Shown one piece after another: positions 27,158 to 36,767 of a stretch of 64,000 nt of DNA. Each line of letters begins with the position of its first letter. Within the stretch, counting starts at the first letter, position 1. The notes under the pieces are model-generated. The model was not told the origin of the DNA. It did no database searches and saw only the letters and a list, made by a program, of their open reading frames with translations. The stretch is from the NCBI RefSeq assembly GCF_026241515.1, contig NZ_JAPHPW010000002.1, positions 1 through 64,000 of the forward strand. The letters are read 5' to 3'. This DNA is from Vibrio sp. 14G-20 (GTDB taxonomy: Bacteria > Pseudomonadota > Gammaproteobacteria > Enterobacterales > Vibrionaceae). The position numbers and the translations under genes are program-made.

Positions 27158-28888
27158 TCATTCACCCATAGAGCTTGATGCACGGCGTCTGTCGGTCGCG
27201 CCATATATCTTGCCATCTTTGACTTCAATGGCATTCAAGCCACTGACGACTGGAATGACATGCACCGGATAACCGAGCTGCATGAACTCTGGTACTAGCA
27301 TTTCAGCGTAAGTTTTCTTCTCGACGAGTAAACCTGTTGGGTCATAAGGTTTGGTGCGGTCGATCTTGGTGCCGTATTGAATGTTTGGAAGATCAATAGC
27401 TTCTTGCGCAGACAGGTCCCAATCAAGAACACCTACCACGGCTTTCAACACGTAACCCGGAATTTGCGAGCTACCGGGAGAGCCTACCACTAAACGCAGG
27501 TCGTCTTTTTTATCCATAACCATTAACGGTGTGATGGCGGAACGAGGTCGCTTACCTGCTTCGATGGCATTTTGAGTCGGCTTACCGTTTATGGTGGGTT
27601 TGGTGGAGAAGTTCGCCATTTGTGCGTTAAGAATTACACCATCGACCATTACTCCTGAACCCATGCCTGTGCCGACGGTGCTAGTCATAGCAATGGCATT
27701 ACCGTCTTTGTCGATAATGGATATGTGCCCGGTATCTTGGCTCTCAAAACCTTGATACTGAGCGTAATCAGTATCGGATAGCTTGCCTGCTTTCGGATTT
27801 GTTTTCGCAATGCCACTCTCTGGAATGAGCTTACGTCGCTCATCGATGTAGGATTTGTCGAGTAGGGCAGCAACGGGCGCTTCAATGAAATCAGGGTCGC
27901 CAGCATAAGCGATGCGATCAGCCTTGGCTATTCTCATGACTTCGGTCATCAAGCGCCAGGATTCAACATCGGTTTTAGACATGTCGGCTAAGTCATAGGC
28001 TTCCAACATTTCAAGGCTTTGAGCAACCATCACACCACCAGAGGCTGGATAACCGAACGAGACAATCTTATTGCCTCGGTAGTCGCTTTCGATAACCTCA
28101 CGTTGTTTGACTTGGTACTGTTCAAAATCTTCGATAGAGAGTTTTGCATAGTCGGCGTCGATTTGGCTGTTAACCGTTTCAACGATGTGCTTACCAAACT
28201 CGCCACCATAAAGGTACTTATCGCCTTGTTGAGCAATGTTGCTCAGAGTGTCGGCAAGCTTGGGGTTCTTCATCAATGTGCCGGTTGGCTTGATTTGGTC
28301 GTCATTCCAATACAGGGCTTCTATTTCTGGATCTTCAATCAACCTTTCTTGTTCACGAACCACGATGTCGTAGGTGTAGCTATTCATCGCGTAGCCCTTG
28401 CTTGCCAGTTCAATTGCGGGTTGAACAAGCTCAGACCATGGCAGTTTTCCGTATTGTTGATGAGTGCTATAGAGCAAACGAAGTGTGCCGGGAACCGCTA
28501 CAGAACGAGCCCCTAAAATCTCGTTTCGACTTAGCGCTTCTCCATTTTCCATGAACATGTCTGGAGTAGCAGTTGAAGGGGCTTCATCTCGTCCATCAAG
28601 TGCGAGGAATTGATCTTTGTCTTTTTGGTAAAACAGCGCAAAAGTACCACCGCCGATCCCAGTCATATCCGGTTCAACCACCGACATTGTCATCTGCATC
28701 GCCACCATTGCATCGACTGCATTACCGCCTTTTTTGAGTATCGAATACCCAGTGCTGCTTACATATGGATTCGTCGCACTTACCATAAACTCTTCGCCAG
28801 TTTCGTCTGGCGTAATTGGAAAAGGATTTGGCTCAGCCGCGAAACCGACCGCTGAAACCAAACTTAAAGATAAAGTAGCTATTCGCAT
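27158..28888 (-). CDS. ggt: Gamma-glutamyltransferase
   Basis: The 576-residue periplasmic enzyme cleaves the gamma-glutamyl bond of glutathione and transfers the glutamyl group. The N-terminus has a short signal peptide (ending VGFA). The family blocks are GGNAVDAMVAMQMTMSVVEP, GIGGGTFALFY, DGRDEAP and GARSVAVPGT. Self-cleavage should occur before Thr386 in SQDTGHISIIDKDGNAIA, giving large and small subunits. The C-terminal part has RPRSAITPLMV and VVGSPGSSQIPG. It is monocistronic. The gap 28889-29148 holds its leader and a terminator only. Confidence 0.92.
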   Translation of the reverse strand: MRIATLSLSLVSAVGFAAEPNPFPITPDETGEEFMVSATNPYVSSTGYSILKKGGNAVDAMVAMQMTMSVVEPDMTGIGGGTFALFYQKDKDQFLALDGRDEAPSTATPDMFMENGEALSRNEILGARSVAVPGTLRLLYSTHQQYGKLPWSELVQPAIELASKGYAMNSYTYDIVVREQERLIEDPEIEALYWNDDQIKPTGTLMKNPKLADTLSNIAQQGDKYLYGGEFGKHIVETVNSQIDADYAKLSIEDFEQYQVKQREVIESDYRGNKIVSFGYPASGGVMVAQSLEMLEAYDLADMSKTDVESWRLMTEVMRIAKADRIAYAGDPDFIEAPVAALLDKSYIDERRKLIPESGIAKTNPKAGKLSDTDYAQYQGFESQDTGHISIIDKDGNAIAMTSTVGTGMGSGVMVDGVILNAQMANFSTKPTINGKPTQNAIEAGKRPRSAITPLMVMDKKDDLRLVVGSPGSSQIPGYVLKAVVGVLDWDLSAQEAIDLPNIQYGTKIDRTKPYDPTGLLVEKKTYAEMLVPEFMQLGYPVHVIPVVSGLNAIEVKDGKIYGATDRRRASSSMGE

Positions 28889-29085
28889 GCGTTCTCCGTT
28901 TAAGGTATCTGTTTATTCGCTCTTAGGTTGACTGAATAAAGGCGGTGAAGTTCGTGAGTTTGCAGCCTTCTTGCACAATGCTGACGGTGCTGACATTAAT
29001 CGCCAAATCACCTAAATGTTTCTGAATTTAAGGATAGTTCAGAGCAATGTAATGGCTTGTTAGGTATGACAATTCAAAGACATAA

Positions 29086-29117
29086 AAAGCCCAGACTGTT
29101 TGATTAGCTTGGGCTTT
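29086..29117 (-). terminator. Terminator of the kinase-binding protein-porin operon
   Basis: AAAGCCCA (29086-29093) and TGGGCTTT (29110-29117) are inverted with a 16-base loop. T-rich sequence follows on the minus strand, 32 bp past the porin stop. Confidence 0.65.
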
Positions 29118-29148
29118 CATTTCTAATGACTATGATTTTTTCGCTTGA

Positions 29149-30240
29149 TTAGAAAACGAAACTCAACATGATGGTATAAAGCACGGCATCTTTATCATCA
29201 AAGCCTGTCTGGGCGTTAAAATCTTCAACGAAGGCACCATTTGTCTTACGAGCTTCAAAGTACTGCACTTCACCATTGATAGAGACGTTTGGTAACACAT
29301 CGTAATCCACACCAATTAGGTAACTGTTTCCTGCTAGGTGTTCGTGTGAATCAAACTCTGCTCCGTAAACGACGTATGGAGTGAATAAATTTAGCCTATA
29401 GCCCAAACTAGCGTACATCGAGGATGAGAAGTCACTGATCTGTCCTTCACTTGTAAGTACCGCTTTACCTAATTCGTACTCAGCACCTAGTGACCAAAGT
29501 TGGATGTGTTGGTTATCTTGTTTGCTACTAAATGGAGCAGTCATCGAAGTTCCAGGGATTGTAATCGTGCCAGAAACGGTTTGATCAAAATTGGAGTCGA
29601 GGAATGACAAGTTCCAACGATAGTTTTCACCACTCAATTGAAGGTTGGCACCGAACATTCGATTGGTTTCAAATTCCAACTCAGTACTCGAATTAAAGTC
29701 GACTTCGTTTTTGTCTTTTACACCGAAGAAAGGTGAGAGCAATAGCGTGGCTTCATCACTCACATCGTGAGTCCAGCTCACTTTAATGCCGTTGAAAGCA
29801 GTGATTCCGAGAACGCTGTCATACACTTCTGTCGGTGGCCTTGCTGTCATATAGGCTTGGCCTACATAGTAGTACTCAGAGGCAAGGAATAGTGGCAGTC
29901 GCAATCGACCAACGCTGACATCAAAGTTATTAAATTCGTATCCGAGGTAAGCCCACTCTAGCTGCGGTTCACTCCAATCATATTGAGGTGGTTTGACCAC
30001 TTGCACGGAAGCTTTGAATGAATTGTAGAAGTAATCGAGTTGAACACCAAATGTGGTATCACAGTCGTAACAGCTCTCATCAGTAAAACCGTGGTTGATG
30101 ATTAATGGGTTATCATTATCCGATGTTGCCCAAGACGTTGAACCAAAGCCACTCAAGGACAAATTTTCTGTAAGCTCGATAATCGCAAAAGCCGGAGAGG
30201 CCATTGAGGCACATAACACTGACGTAATTATTCTTTTCAT
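29149..30240 (-). CDS. Outer-membrane beta-barrel protein (porin-like)
   Basis: The 363-residue protein has a signal peptide (residues 1-19, ending SPAFA) and alternating amphipathic strands (NLSLSGFGSTSWA, FDVSVGRLRLPLFLASEYYY, NVSINGEVQYFEA). It ends in Phe (TIMLSFVF), the usual assembly signal of Gram-negative barrels. SCYDCD near residue 58 has two close Cys, which could form a disulfide. The substrate is unknown. Its start is 1 bp after the stop of the binding-protein gene, so it is translationally coupled to the kinase operon. Confidence 0.82.
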   Translation of the reverse strand: MKRIITSVLCASMASPAFAIIELTENLSLSGFGSTSWATSDNDNPLIINHGFTDESCYDCDTTFGVQLDYFYNSFKASVQVVKPPQYDWSEPQLEWAYLGYEFNNFDVSVGRLRLPLFLASEYYYVGQAYMTARPPTEVYDSVLGITAFNGIKVSWTHDVSDEATLLLSPFFGVKDKNEVDFNSSTELEFETNRMFGANLQLSGENYRWNLSFLDSNFDQTVSGTITIPGTSMTAPFSSKQDNQHIQLWSLGAEYELGKAVLTSEGQISDFSSSMYASLGYRLNLFTPYVVYGAEFDSHEHLAGNSYLIGVDYDVLPNVSINGEVQYFEARKTNGAFVEDFNAQTGFDDKDAVLYTIMLSFVF

Positions 30241-30241
30241 A

Positions 30242-30718
30242 TTATTTCTCCGAACTTATAACGTAGAGAACGTTGGCATTTTGAGGAACCGAAGAGAGTG
30301 GGGAGTAACCAATACGGTTTGGTTTGTCATCAAGCCAGTCCACTAAGCTGTCGGTTGATGCCGTTTTGATTTCTCTTGGATAACGAGCTTTTCCTGAAAA
30401 AGATAATCCAGCCCAATGTGCATTCATTTGAGCGGCATTTTTTCCAAGTAAAAGCTGATAAAATTGTTCTCTCTCGGCGCTGTTCTCAGGCCAGTCTGAT
30501 AGTTCTACACGTTTGCCATTGAGGCGCTTGGTTTTTCCTCGGTATAGCTTTCTCGCTTTGTTTATCGATATCTCTTCAAACCCTGAGTCTAAAGAGAATA
30601 TGGCGTAATCTTCTGCGGCATGAGCGGGGCTGAGTAGAAGCAAGCTTCCAATCAAACCCGTCACGGCAGGTAAAACAACTCTGCGTGGGAGTGTTTTAAT
30701 TGTTTTCATCCAGTCCAT
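30242..30718 (-). CDS. Small PstS-like periplasmic binding protein
   Basis: The 158-residue protein has a signal peptide (about residues 1-35, ending PAHAA). One domain follows, resembling part of phosphate-type binding proteins: INKARKLYRGKTKRLNGKRVELSDWP, then FYQLLLGKNAAQMNAHWAGLSFSGKARYP and DDKPNRIGYSPLSSV. A full PstS is about 300 residues, so this is a short single-lobe variant of a kind found beside sensor kinases. No ABC transporter genes are present, which argues for a sensing rather than uptake role. Confidence 0.78.
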   Translation of the reverse strand: MDWMKTIKTLPRRVVLPAVTGLIGSLLLLSPAHAAEDYAIFSLDSGFEEISINKARKLYRGKTKRLNGKRVELSDWPENSAEREQFYQLLLGKNAAQMNAHWAGLSFSGKARYPREIKTASTDSLVDWLDDKPNRIGYSPLSSVPQNANVLYVISSEK

Positions 30719-30727
30719 TGGTGTCTC

Positions 30728-33700
30728 CTAACAAGTCGCACTTTCTATTTGATGGAACAGCTTTTCTTTTCTTACGGGTTTCGCTACGTACCCATCCATT
30801 CCGGAATCAAAGCACTTTTGAATATCATCATCGATAACACTGGCGGTTAACGCGATAATAGGAGTTTTGCTTAAGCCTTGGTTTTTCTCGTGTTCTCGAA
30901 TCTCCTTAGTTGCGGTGAAACCGTCCATAACAGGCATCATGCAATCCATCAAAATAATGTCGAAGCTACTGTCGTTCTGGTACATATCGACAGCGATTTG
31001 TCCGTTGTCTGCGATTTCAAAGGCATAACCGGCCTTTTTCAGCATTACGGAAGCAACTTTCTGGTTCACCCGATTGTCTTCAACAAGCAATATTTTCTCT
31101 GATTTGCTCGGAATTGCGTTTTGTTCTGTTTCTTCAGGCAAAGTACGTTTGGTCGCAGCCCCGTTGATAATCGGAGTGACAGTTGCAGGTTGTTTCTTAG
31201 GTTGAGCTTTATAGGAAGCTGGTAGTGGCATAGCTTCGACCGCGGTGAGCACTTTCTCTTTAAGCATTTCGAACTTGAATGGCTTTGGTACATAGTCATC
31301 CATACCAACGTCGAAACATTTCTGAATATCGTCATCGATGACACTGGCGGTCAATGCAATGATAGGGATGCGTCGCGTCGCTTCTGTTTCTTTTTCAATT
31401 CTTCGGATGTTGCTTGTCGCATTAAAGCCATCCATAACAGGCATCATGCAATCCATGAGTATCGCCGCGTAATGAGGATTAGCGGTGAACATGTCAATGG
31501 CTTCTTGACCGTTATTCGCAAACTCGAATTCAAAACCACTCTTTCCTACATGAAGACCCGCAATCTTTTGGTTGATCTTGTTGTCTTCAACGATAAGGAT
31601 TTTGTGTTGAATCTCGACTGGTGGCTGGCTTGCCTCTGATAGTTCCGCCAAACCTCGTGTATCACAAAGCTCAATAGCTTTAATTAAACGCAAGCCGAGT
31701 AGGGGCTGTGCGACTTGTGCTGTAACGCTGTCACCAAGATCCGCTGGCTCACTTAAGAAGGAACGTATCAAACAGATTGTGATGCCGTTTTGGTGCAGCT
31801 TAGCTAAGTTATCTGCGTGGGTATTAGCTAGGAATGCGTCATCTTCGGCGAAAACGACAGTGATAGGTTTAGTGTGTTTTTGAGTGGAGAGCTGCTCTGT
31901 AATTGCCGTTATATCATTCGTTTTATCGGTAACCTTCAAACCATAAAGGTTAAGGTCGGACTCAATTCGCTCGGAGAGCATGTTTTCGTTACCCAGCACA
32001 TAAATATCAGCTGTTGCTGCACTTGGTTTTGGCAGTATCAAGTCAACAGGCAATTCCAAGTCGAAGTAGAAACAACTCCCTTCACCTTTAACTGAGTCGA
32101 GTTGAATTTGACCACCCATCAGTTCAACCAACTGTGTACTGATGGCTAGGCCAAGACCAGTACCACCAAATTGGCGTGTGGTTGAATCGTCTTCTTGAGC
32201 GAAGGGTTCAAATATTTGTTTTTGTTGCTGTGAATCGATACCAATACCCGTATCTCGTACAGCAAATCGAATAGTGGCATTGTTATCTGCTTTGTTGAGC
32301 GTTTGGATTGATAATGTGACGCCACCTTCTGCAGTAAACTTCACCGCATTCGACATAAAGTTCATCAAGATTTGTCTTAGACGGTGATCGTCTATCATAA
32401 CGCGTGCTGGTGTATCTGGGCTGATATCAACGTTAATCGATATTCTTTGTTCTTTCGCTTTTGGTGCAACAATGGATGCGATGTCGTATATCGACTCTCT
32501 AATCGATGCAGAGTGCGGGCTGATTAATAGCATGCCAGACTCAATCTTAGAGAAGTCTAAGATATCGTTGATTAAGCTAAGTAGCAGTTGGGATGAAGTT
32601 TCGATCGTATCAACATAGTCACGTTGTGTTGGTGTCAGCGGCGTATCTGCGAGGATTTCCGAAATACCAATAACGCCATTGAGCGGGGTTCGAATTTCAT
32701 GAGACATGTTGGCCAAGAAGCTACTTTTTGCTTTGCTGGCCTGTATTGCGTGGTCTTTCGCGTGTTCGGCGTCCTCTTTGGCTCTCTCTGCGTCTTCTTT
32801 TGCTACCGTCAATCTCTCTTTCGCGAGCTCTCGTTCAATGGTCAATCGTTCAACTTGCTGAGCAAACAGACTGAGTTCATCTTTGCCTTGGATTAATTTA
32901 TCTAGAGAAGGGCGCGTGTCATCATTTTCGCTTTTTAAGAAAGCTAACACCAAATTCAGGTTGTTAGTGACTTGTCTCGCCAAGCTAAGAGTTAAACCCA
33001 TAACAATCGCTGCCAGCAAAGCGACGATTGAAATAAACAGGGTTCGCTGTATTTGCGCGTCATAGATAGCTTGCTCAACTTCTTGTTGGAACTCTTGCTT
33101 GATTACGCCGCCAAGGCTTTGTAATAGGTTGAGCCGTGCGCTCATCGCTTCCAAGCCGACAGACACTTCTTCTGGCGTCAGTTGGCTGATTGCATTTAGG
33201 TCGAGTAGCGCGCTTCTTATCTCTTGGCTTTGAGCAAACACATCATTTCGAAATACTTCAACCATCAAAGACACTTGATGCTCGTTGGCGTTCAATGAAA
33301 CAAAGCGCTCTAAGAACAATTGCTGTCTTTCACTCAAGGTTTCGATCTGTTCTGCGAGTTCTGGGTCGTACTCTTGGCTGCTTTGGAATATCTCAATCAG
33401 TGAACTACCAAGCTTGAACTCTTCATTCGACCAAAACATCAACCACTCAAGTTGTTGAAGGGCAGTGAGGTGCTGTTGAATTTCACGTTTAGTGTTTTCA
33501 AAAGGGACCTTCTCTACTTCAAGTAACAGTTGCTTGTATAAATCGCTCTGCCATTCAAGGGCATCCAATTTATCGTAACTGTCTGTGGCTTGCATCGTCG
33601 ATAAGGTCGCCTCGCTGAAATCGGCAACAAGTTGATTCATTTCATCAGATGCGTCTAAAAAAATGATGGGAGACAGGTTTTTTAGTTCTGCCTTTACTTG

Positions 33701-33943
33701 ATTGCTTTGAGTCGCAAACTCTTCAGGGCTAGAGGCCAAGGTACTTCTATACAAGACAGAAATATCTTGAAGATACACAGATAACTGATTGGTTCGTTCA
33801 AAATCGGTTAACTGAGTCGTTAATATATAAGCCTGTCTACCTGCTAGGAAGAGTAATAATGAAATGGGAAGTAGAACTAAGCCAAAGAGTTTATGTTTGA
33901 CTGAAAGGTTATTCCAGACCGTAATCGCCATATAAGGATCCAT
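30728..33943 (-). CDS. Hybrid sensor histidine kinase with two receivers
   Basis: The 1071-residue kinase has TM1 (about residues 18-35), a long helical periplasmic domain and TM2 (about 303-325). A coiled coil rich in Ala/Lys/Glu follows, then HisKA ([16 protein letters not shown]) and HATPase ([27 protein letters not shown]). A degenerate receiver-like stretch precedes two complete receivers, each with [17 protein letters not shown] and KPF or KPV. Each has the stretch [17 protein letters not shown]. The start could be Met1 or Met5. It leads an operon with a 9-bp gap to the binding-protein gene and should respond to what that protein binds. Confidence 0.9.
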   Translation of the reverse strand: MDPYMAITVWNNLSVKHKLFGLVLLPISLLLFLAGRQAYILTTQLTDFERTNQLSVYLQDISVLYRSTLASSPEEFATQSNQVKAELKNLSPIIFLDASDEMNQLVADFSEATLSTMQATDSYDKLDALEWQSDLYKQLLLEVEKVPFENTKREIQQHLTALQQLEWLMFWSNEEFKLGSSLIEIFQSSQEYDPELAEQIETLSERQQLFLERFVSLNANEHQVSLMVEVFRNDVFAQSQEIRSALLDLNAISQLTPEEVSVGLEAMSARLNLLQSLGGVIKQEFQQEVEQAIYDAQIQRTLFISIVALLAAIVMGLTLSLARQVTNNLNLVLAFLKSENDDTRPSLDKLIQGKDELSLFAQQVERLTIERELAKERLTVAKEDAERAKEDAEHAKDHAIQASKAKSSFLANMSHEIRTPLNGVIGISEILADTPLTPTQRDYVDTIETSSQLLLSLINDILDFSKIESGMLLISPHSASIRESIYDIASIVAPKAKEQRISINVDISPDTPARVMIDDHRLRQILMNFMSNAVKFTAEGGVTLSIQTLNKADNNATIRFAVRDTGIGIDSQQQKQIFEPFAQEDDSTTRQFGGTGLGLAISTQLVELMGGQIQLDSVKGEGSCFYFDLELPVDLILPKPSAATADIYVLGNENMLSERIESDLNLYGLKVTDKTNDITAITEQLSTQKHTKPITVVFAEDDAFLANTHADNLAKLHQNGITICLIRSFLSEPADLGDSVTAQVAQPLLGLRLIKAIELCDTRGLAELSEASQPPVEIQHKILIVEDNKINQKIAGLHVGKSGFEFEFANNGQEAIDMFTANPHYAAILMDCMMPVMDGFNATSNIRRIEKETEATRRIPIIALTASVIDDDIQKCFDVGMDDYVPKPFKFEMLKEKVLTAVEAMPLPASYKAQPKKQPATVTPIINGAATKRTLPEETEQNAIPSKSEKILLVEDNRVNQKVASVMLKKAGYAFEIADNGQIAVDMYQNDSSFDIILMDCMMPVMDGFTATKEIREHEKNQGLSKTPIIALTASVIDDDIQKCFDSGMDGYVAKPVRKEKLFHQIESATC

Positions 33944-33946
33944 CCA

Positions 33947-33968
33947 ACTGTTTTTATATAAAAACAGT
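33947..33968. promoter_or_regulatory. Perfect 22-bp palindrome at the kinase start
   Basis: ACTGTTTTTAT (33947-33957) is followed at once by its exact reverse complement (33958-33968). It ends 3 bp before the annotated start codon of the minus-strand kinase. It may be an operator or a leader hairpin over the ribosome site. The rest of 33969-34144 shows no gene. Confidence 0.55.
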
Positions 33969-34144
33969 AGAATAAAAATGCAGATATGGAAACTTTGAAA
34001 CGGTAAATTTTATGTAAGTGTGGAAGGGGTATAAGTTCTTGTGATTCCAGAGCTTATTTTGAAATCCGTTCTTTTATTAGTAATTTATAGCGTTTGCTGG
34101 TCGGTTTGGTTTAGATGCTTATTGATGAATGACTTAAAAGAAAG

Positions 34145-34519
34145 TTAATGTGGGCGTTTTTTATCTAGGCTTAATTCGAAAAGAAGCTGCTCTAATACGG
34201 TTTTTGCAGAGGGTTCCAATGTCCAAATACCGAGCATTCTGTTAAGTGCAGCGCGATACACTCTGTTTTTTAGTAGGAAGGCGAGCGTGCTCGTATCATT
34301 GCTGAATACGTGCATTTGTACGACGGTGAGTTCTGCTTTGTTCTCGATGTCTATATTCTGAAGATTGAAAGCGGGTAGGAAGGCAGACTCATACCAAACC
34401 TCAACGATCTCTCGAAGCTCCATCTCTTCTTCAGGCACATCGCACTCCTGAAGTTGGTGGTTTTCAGGAATTGCGGATAAGTAGGCTACATCAAGCTTGT
34501 CTGCAACGAATGTGTACAT
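34145..34519 (-). CDS. Hypothetical protein at the end of the type I secretion operon
   Basis: The 124-residue soluble, acidic protein (MYTFVADKLDVAYLSAIPEN at the start, ELSLDKKRPH at the end) has no signal peptide, membrane helix or motif I recognise. AAGGAAG precedes its ATG. It lies 109 bp after the last ABC gene in the same direction, so it may belong to the operon or have its own promoter. A predicted alpha/beta mix with EEEMELREIVEVWYE and LKNRVYRAALNRMLG is all that can be seen. Confidence 0.6.
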   Translation of the reverse strand: MYTFVADKLDVAYLSAIPENHQLQECDVPEEEMELREIVEVWYESAFLPAFNLQNIDIENKAELTVVQMHVFSNDTSTLAFLLKNRVYRAALNRMLGIWTLEPSAKTVLEQLLFELSLDKKRPH

Positions 34520-34628
34520 TTGCTTCCTTGTTACAAGTGGTTCTAGAACGAATCATCTCTCTCACTTATGTTTTTGTCAATTACATCCATTTATTAAACG
34601 AGTAATTTGTGAATAAGCATCGTTGTGT

Positions 34629-36767
34629 TTAACTCAAACTGTTTAAGTATTTGTCTGTTAAGCCAAAATATTTTAAATTCCCATCAGGCTCGAGAACTAA
34701 ACTCATGTTAGAAGTCGCGATCAAACCGGGGTCGTTGGTCGAAAAAATGACTGTTTTGTTCAACAACTTATCGCTGAATAAACGGTTAAAGTACTGCGCA
34801 TTTTCATTTTCTGCACCATTGAATGGCTCATCAATGATTATCAGAGACTGCTCACAGTTACCTAGGCCAAGTGCCAGACGCAATTTTTGTTGAATTCCAT
34901 TCGGAAGACTTTTGCATTTATCTACGCTTAACTGAGTAGCCAAGCCTTCCGGAAGCCATTCATCTAACTCGAAGAAGCTCACCATCTCTTGCATCTTCTC
35001 TGTTGGAATCAGCCCGTTATGTAGAATAAAGTTGGTCTCGAGTGAGCCTTCAAAAATATGCAAATTAAAAGGGATGTAGTTAATCGAGGTACGATAACGG
35101 TAGCTATTGAACTGTTTAATGTTGTAACCATCGACAGAAACTGCGCCTTGATAGCGGTCTTCTAACCCAGCAATGATTGAAATTAAGGTGGTTTTACCGC
35201 AGCCCGTTGGGCCACAAATGACCACTTTTGCACTGGGTGGTATCTTAAAACCAAGGTTGGTTAAGCCGGTTGCTGCTCCCGCGTATCGGTGGCTGACACC
35301 GCTGCCCACAATACTGCCTTGGAATAGTCGGATAGGCGGGCTTTTCTCTAGAGTCAGCTTGTCGTCATTCATCGACATCAAGTTGTTTATCTGTGCCGAT
35401 GACGCTTTGATTGATTGAAACTTAGATATTGAGTTATAGATGCCCATTATCGGGCCTAGTGCTTTCCATACCAGAATAACGGTTGCGAGCATCGCACCAG
35501 CATCAGAAGTACCTTCCATTACACCGATTACAGCGGTCACAATGCTTGCAGTACCAATCACCTGTATCAAACTGCCGCCAGCGGCCTGAATTTTACTGTT
35601 AGTCACGGCAACGTTCTCGGCATCGCTGGTGCTTTGCATATGCGATGCACTGAATCGAGATTGAACGACACGAAGTAAAGGCAGGCCTTGGATAGTCTTG
35701 ATGCCACGAAGAATTTCATTCCATTGATACGAGACCATCGCATTGGCGCGCGAACTTTTGGAGGTGGCTTGCGAGTAGATATAGCGAGAGTAAATACAGA
35801 ACACTAACATCAGTATTAAACCACCCATCACCACCAATGCAGCTGTACCAGACATTAGAGCAATGGCGATGATAAATACGATCACAAACGGCATATCAAA
35901 ATAGCTGAGGGTTGATTCTGCAGTCACTAAGCGTCGGAACGTATCGATATCTTTCAAACGCGCTAACTGAGAAGAGACCCCGGCCGTGGATGTCATCGCA
36001 TAGGGCAGCCACAGTAGCTTAGATATAACAGCTTGAGAGATGTGCACGGCGAGATCTTTACCGGAAGTGGCAATGATGTTGACCCGCATTTTCTTAAAGA
36101 AGTATTCAGAGAAGCCGACAATGATGGCAAACAGAGTTAACCAATACAGTGTCGCCTCAGAACTCGAAGTGAGTGCGAAATTATAAACACTCATAATAAA
36201 GAAGGGTTGTAACGCACCTAGAATACTGATGACGAAACTCAGAATGATTAAGCTCTTTAGCTCATTGTTATAACGATAGAAAGCGTATTTAATCCAATTA
36301 CTTCTGTCTTGCGATTCCGGAGGTGGTTCGCGGAATAGACGAGAGTACTCGCTAATAGAGATCAGCAAGCAGGGCTTTTGACACATTGGATATTCAATAG
36401 TGTTGTTGTTCGTGTAATCAAACAGCAGCAATTTTCCATCTTTGGTGCCTAAGAAAATCGCACTTAGATTCTCTATTTCAATAAAGCATGGGTGAGGGTG
36501 CTTATCGATATTCTCGAGTGTCTTTAGCTTGGTCACATCACAACGATACCCAAGACGCTCGATGGTTGCAGTAAAACTGTCGCTGTCTTTTGGTTTAGGA
36601 ATAAAAGCGTCACTGAGGATTGCGGGCGTACCTTCCCATTCCAATGCTATCAAGGTGTAAGCTAATCCGCGAATCAGCGGCGACTGACCGTAACGTTCAT
36701 CATAACCACTTGCTTCAAAGTCCAAAACTCGCTGCGGAACATTGTTGAAGTCAACTAGGATACTCAT
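34629..36767 (-). CDS. Type I secretion ABC exporter A (degenerate ATPase motifs)
   Basis: The 712-residue protein has an N-terminal soluble domain (about residues 1-150), possibly a C39-like relic without the catalytic triad. A six-helix exporter domain (about 165-450) and an ATPase domain follow. Walker A is intact (GPTGCGKTT, 519-527) and Walker B keeps the catalytic Glu (SLIIIDEPF, Glu647). The Q-loop Gln is Phe567, the signature reads LPNGIQQ instead of LSGGQ, and the H-loop His is Asn678 (FSTND). It overlaps the partner ABC gene by 4 bp. The two probably form a heterodimer that exports the protein encoded from 43875. Confidence 0.85.
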   Translation of the reverse strand: MSILVDFNNVPQRVLDFEASGYDERYGQSPLIRGLAYTLIALEWEGTPAILSDAFIPKPKDSDSFTATIERLGYRCDVTKLKTLENIDKHPHPCFIEIENLSAIFLGTKDGKLLLFDYTNNNTIEYPMCQKPCLLISISEYSRLFREPPPESQDRSNWIKYAFYRYNNELKSLIILSFVISILGALQPFFIMSVYNFALTSSSEATLYWLTLFAIIVGFSEYFFKKMRVNIIATSGKDLAVHISQAVISKLLWLPYAMTSTAGVSSQLARLKDIDTFRRLVTAESTLSYFDMPFVIVFIIAIALMSGTAALVVMGGLILMLVFCIYSRYIYSQATSKSSRANAMVSYQWNEILRGIKTIQGLPLLRVVQSRFSASHMQSTSDAENVAVTNSKIQAAGGSLIQVIGTASIVTAVIGVMEGTSDAGAMLATVILVWKALGPIMGIYNSISKFQSIKASSAQINNLMSMNDDKLTLEKSPPIRLFQGSIVGSGVSHRYAGAATGLTNLGFKIPPSAKVVICGPTGCGKTTLISIIAGLEDRYQGAVSVDGYNIKQFNSYRYRTSINYIPFNLHIFEGSLETNFILHNGLIPTEKMQEMVSFFELDEWLPEGLATQLSVDKCKSLPNGIQQKLRLALGLGNCEQSLIIIDEPFNGAENENAQYFNRLFSDKLLNKTVIFSTNDPGLIATSNMSLVLEPDGNLKYFGLTDKYLNSLS

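Noticed and set aside
30242..30718. Phosphate ABC transporter operon
   Set aside because: Only a short binding-protein-like domain is present; no permease or ATPase genes adjoin it.
33947..33968. LexA (SOS) box at the 22-bp palindrome
   Set aside because: The CTGT and ACAG ends are 12 bases apart instead of the 8 of a LexA box.
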